This document shows positions 7,576 through 9,411 of a stretch of DNA of 9,411 nt, in pieces. Positions within the stretch are counted from its first letter, which is position 1, and each line of letters begins with the position of its first letter. This DNA is from an uncultured Jeotgalicoccus sp. Its GTDB lineage: Bacteria > Bacillota > Bacilli > Staphylococcales > Salinicoccaceae. A program made the position numbers and the translations under genes. The stretch is from positions 1-9,411 of the forward strand of contig CANRKV010000054.1 of the NCBI GenBank assembly GCA_947631305.1. Reading direction: 5' to 3'. The notes below the pieces were generated by a model that had not been told where the DNA came from, ran no database searches, and was given only the letters and a program-made list of their open reading frames with translations.

Positions 7576-7580
7576 CCTCC
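7576..7580 (-). promoter_or_regulatory. serS ribosome binding site (decides start)
   Basis: GGAGG on the minus strand is 7 bases before the ATG at 7568 but only 1 base before the ATG at 7574, so the downstream start is used. It lies about 30 bases beyond the T-box terminator and is not part of that hairpin, so control by the leader is expected at transcription rather than translation. Confidence 0.85.
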
Positions 7581-7610
7581 AGGAATTTTATATTTAATGC
7601 TTAAATTTAG

Positions 7611-7652
7611 GGAAAATTAAAAGACCACGTCCCCGTGAAAGGGACGTGGTCT
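7611..7652 (-). terminator. T-box regulated terminator upstream of serS
   Basis: A perfect 12 bp stem (AGACCACGTCCC at 7641-7652 with its complement at 7622-7633) encloses a 7 base loop and is followed by TTTAATTTT. Its first arm overlaps the bases needed for the antiterminator, so the two folds exclude each other. As no other hairpin follows hutI, it may also stop transcripts arriving from the hut genes. Confidence 0.93.
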
Positions 7653-7819
7653 ACGCGTTGCCACCCTAATTAGCATCATTTACTGATACTATCTCTAACA
7701 TTTTAACGGCTTTCACCGTCTACTTTATTTAACGAAAGACAGAAATTCGCATATCCCGCGATCATTTTCACCAGCCATGACCTCTCTACTTAAGCGGACG
7801 ATATGTTACTGCTTCTTTC
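7611..7819 (-). ncRNA. Serine T-box riboswitch of serS
   Basis: This leader senses uncharged tRNA-Ser and permits serS transcription when charging falls. Stem I has a base stem GAAAGA (7814-7819)/TCTTTC, an AGTA/GAA pair of segments typical of the specifier loop, an AGAGAG motif near 7783-7788 and a GCTGGTGAAAA distal-loop motif near 7765-7776. The likely specifier codon is TCT at 7741-7743 (serine), followed by G, the purine expected there. A stem III hairpin with a GAAA tetraloop (about 7706-7719) and a further hairpin (7672-7690) follow. The T-box AGGGTGGCAACGCG lies at 7654-7667 and differs from the common AGGGTGGNACCGCG at one position. Its AGGG and GCG can pair with CCCT and CGT in the terminator arm to form the antiterminator, leaving a TGGCAAC bulge. 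TGGC complements GCCA, the 3' end expected for tRNA-Ser with discriminator G. Confidence 0.94.
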
Positions 7820-7845
7820 AAAGTAGTAAATATTAACTTGGTGCT

Positions 7846-7874
7846 ATTTTATAACGCTGTTCTTAAAAAGGCAA
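7846..7874 (-). promoter_or_regulatory. Probable serS promoter
   Basis: On the minus strand TTGCCT (7869-7874) and TAAAAT (7846-7851) are 17 bases apart, matching the sigma-A boxes at 4 and 5 of 6 positions. An overlapping TATAAA is an alternative -10. Transcription would start near 7840, about 20 bases before T-box stem I, which is the usual arrangement. The -35 begins only 2 bases after the hutI stop codon. Confidence 0.62.
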
Positions 7875-7876
7875 GT

Positions 7877-9109
7877 TTATAAAGTTAAACCCGGACGTTC
7901 AAAAATCAGTTTGCCGTCGGCAATAACTTTATACGCGTGGTTTACACCGTAGTGGTACGGAATGTACTCGTGGTTCGGCGCATCCCAGACGACGATGTTT
8001 GCTGCATCACCTTCGTTAAGCGTTCCGCGGTCTGCATCGATTGCATGTGCGGCATTAACCGTCACTGCGTTCCAGATTTCGTTCGGTGTCATTTTAAGTT
8101 TTAAGGCCGCAATTGCCATAATCATCTGCAGGTTGTCAGTTACACAGCTGCCCGGGTTGTAATCCGTTGCAAGCGATACTGCACCGCCCTGGTCGATCAT
8201 GCCGCGTGCATCTGCAAATTCATTTTTACCAAGGTAGAATGTTGTCCCGGGCAGAAGCACTGCTACTGTATCTGAATCCGCCAGCTGCGTCTTCCCTGTT
8301 TCACTTGCTGCAACTAAATGATCTGCACTGATTGCATCCTGTTCAATCGCAAGTTCAAGTCCGCCGAGCGGGTCAATTTCATCTGCATGAATTTTCACGC
8401 GGAAGCCTTTTTCACGTGCCGCTTCCATATACTTTCTCGACTGGTCGACTGAGAATACACCTGTTTCCGTAAAGATATCAGCGAAATCCGCATAGTCTTT
8501 TACTTCATCAAGTAAATCCGTCATCTCCTGTAAGAACTCTTCAGCTTCTCTCTCTTTAGGAATTGCGTGCGGTCCTAAGAATGTATGGCGCATAAGCACC
8601 GGGAATTTTTCTTCCAGCGCTTTTGATACTTTAAGCTGTTTTAATTCGTTCTCACGGTCGAGACCGTAACCGCTTTTGCTTTCAACAGTTAACACACCGT
8701 GCTGAATCATACGCGTCATGTTAACTGATGCTTTATTTAATAGTTCATCAAACGATGCTTTCTGCGTCTGTTCAACCGTATTTAAAATACCGCCACCTTG
8801 TTCAAGTATCGTTAAGTAGTCGACACCCTGGCGTTTCAGTGACATTTCATGCTCGCGTGAACCGCCGTGCACGATGTGTGTGTGGGGTTCAACGAGAGCA
8901 GGGGAAACAATTTTGCCTTCGGCATCGATTGTCTCTTTTGCTTCATACTCATCTGTTTTCGCTCCGGCATACACGACCTTGCCGTCTTTAATAACGATAA
9001 TGGCATCGTCGACGATGTTTAATTCGTCCATCTCTTTGCCTTTTAACGGCCCCTCGGTTTTTTTCGGTAAAATTAATGACTTTATATTTGTGATCATTAC
9101 ATCATTCAT
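7877..9109 (-). CDS. hutI: Imidazolonepropionase HutI
   Basis: This metal-dependent amidohydrolase catalyses the third step of histidine degradation, hydrolysing 4-imidazolone-5-propanoate to N-formimino-L-glutamate in the cytoplasm. The 410 residue protein is full length. It has an N-terminal amidohydrolase beta-sandwich part, and the metal and substrate residues are recognisable: HTH at 76-78, the GSR segment with Arg85, GPHAIP with His181, HADE with His241 and Glu244, SADH with His264, and ATDYNPG with Asp316. The start at 9109 has AAAGGAG 8 bases upstream; an internal Met at codon 5 is poorly placed. The ATG overlaps the hutU stop in TAATG, so translation is probably coupled. It is the last hut gene here: the serS promoter and T-box follow with no hairpin between. 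hutG and hutH are not in the window. Confidence 0.97.
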   Translation of the reverse strand: MNDVMITNIKSLILPKKTEGPLKGKEMDELNIVDDAIIVIKDGKVVYAGAKTDEYEAKETIDAEGKIVSPALVEPHTHIVHGGSREHEMSLKRQGVDYLTILEQGGGILNTVEQTQKASFDELLNKASVNMTRMIQHGVLTVESKSGYGLDRENELKQLKVSKALEEKFPVLMRHTFLGPHAIPKEREAEEFLQEMTDLLDEVKDYADFADIFTETGVFSVDQSRKYMEAAREKGFRVKIHADEIDPLGGLELAIEQDAISADHLVAASETGKTQLADSDTVAVLLPGTTFYLGKNEFADARGMIDQGGAVSLATDYNPGSCVTDNLQMIMAIAALKLKMTPNEIWNAVTVNAAHAIDADRGTLNEGDAANIVVWDAPNHEYIPYHYGVNHAYKVIADGKLIFERPGLTL

Positions 9110-9411
9110 TATTTATTCTCCTTTAGCATTGGTATATTCACACCGCGTTCTTTCGCAGTGTTAATTGCGATATCGTATCCTGCATCTGCGTGTCTTGCTA
9201 CTCCCATACCCGGATCTGAAGTTAATACACGTTCAAGTCTCTTCGCCGCACGGTCAGTACCGTCCGCTACGACAACCATACCGGCATGGAGTGAGTAACC
9301 CATACCAACACCGCCGCCGTGGTGCACACTGATCCATGAGCCGCCTGCAGCCGTGTTAACGAGTGCATTTAAGATTGCCCAGTCGCCGACTGCATCACTG
9401 CCGTCTTTCAT
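9109..9411 (-). CDS. hutU: Urocanate hydratase HutU, C-terminal part
   Basis: Urocanase converts urocanate to 4-imidazolone-5-propanoate with tightly bound NAD+, the step immediately before HutI. Only the last 100 residues are present, since the gene runs off the window at 9411; family members are about 550-560 residues long. The Met codon at the very edge is internal (start of the conserved KDGSDAVGDW segment), not a start. The fragment contains the highly conserved urocanase C-terminal stretches SWISVHHGGGVGMGYS, HAGMVVVADGT, and DPGMGVARHADAGY. The catalytic region with the conserved Cys lies upstream and cannot be examined. It ends in TAA overlapping the hutI start by one base. Confidence 0.96.
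   Translation of the reverse strand: MKDGSDAVGDWAILNALVNTAAGGSWISVHHGGGVGMGYSLHAGMVVVADGTDRAAKRLERVLTSDPGMGVARHADAGYDIAINTAKERGVNIPMLKENK

Noticed and set aside
7654..7819. Possible tRNA-like folding in the serS leader
   Set aside because: The several hairpins and conserved short motifs are fully accounted for by T-box stem I, stem III and the antiterminator; no cloverleaf with acceptor and T-arm sequence is seen.
8874..9164. A 96 codon plus-strand frame spanning the hutU-hutI junction
   Set aside because: It overlaps two well defined genes on the other strand and crosses the TAATG junction; no ribosome site or family resemblance supports it.

Overview
This 9.4 kb window is ordinary core chromosome of a low- to mid-GC Gram-positive coccus, most likely a member of the Staphylococcaceae. 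The gene order hut genes / serS / yybS / gdpP / rplI / dnaB / purA matches the region downstream of the replication origin in Staphylococcus and relatives. The base composition looks richer in GC than typical Staphylococcus, so a relative such as Jeotgalicoccus or Salinicoccus is a reasonable guess, but I could not test this. All eight genes lie on the minus strand, so transcription runs from high to low coordinates. I see no plus-strand gene, tRNA, rRNA, insertion sequence, CRISPR array or prophage.

In the direction of transcription, the window opens inside hutU (urocanase, only the C-terminal 100 residues), which overlaps hutI (imidazolonepropionase) by one base in a TAATG junction. These catalyse consecutive steps of histidine degradation. 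No terminator hairpin follows hutI. Next comes a roughly 300 bp leader (7569-7876) that holds a promoter and a complete serine T-box riboswitch ending in a strong terminator, which controls serS (seryl-tRNA synthetase).

A weaker hairpin follows serS, and then comes a tightly packed cluster. yybS (DUF2232 membrane protein, TTG start) ends 2 bases before gdpP (membrane c-di-AMP phosphodiesterase). gdpP overlaps rplI (ribosomal protein L9) in an ATGA junction, and rplI is followed after 24 bases by dnaB (replicative helicase). These four are probably co-transcribed, linking c-di-AMP signalling, translation and replication as in other Firmicutes.

Directly after the dnaB stop is a 45 bp inverted repeat with two opposed PurBox-like cores, probably the PurR operator of purA (adenylosuccinate synthetase). 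purA appears to have its own promoter and ends at a clean Rho-independent terminator at the window edge.

I found no undescribed system. The most informative non-coding elements are the serine T-box, whose specifier (UCU) and tRNA-acceptor bulge (UGGC) both fit tRNA-Ser, and the PurBox dyad, which can also fold as an RNA hairpin.
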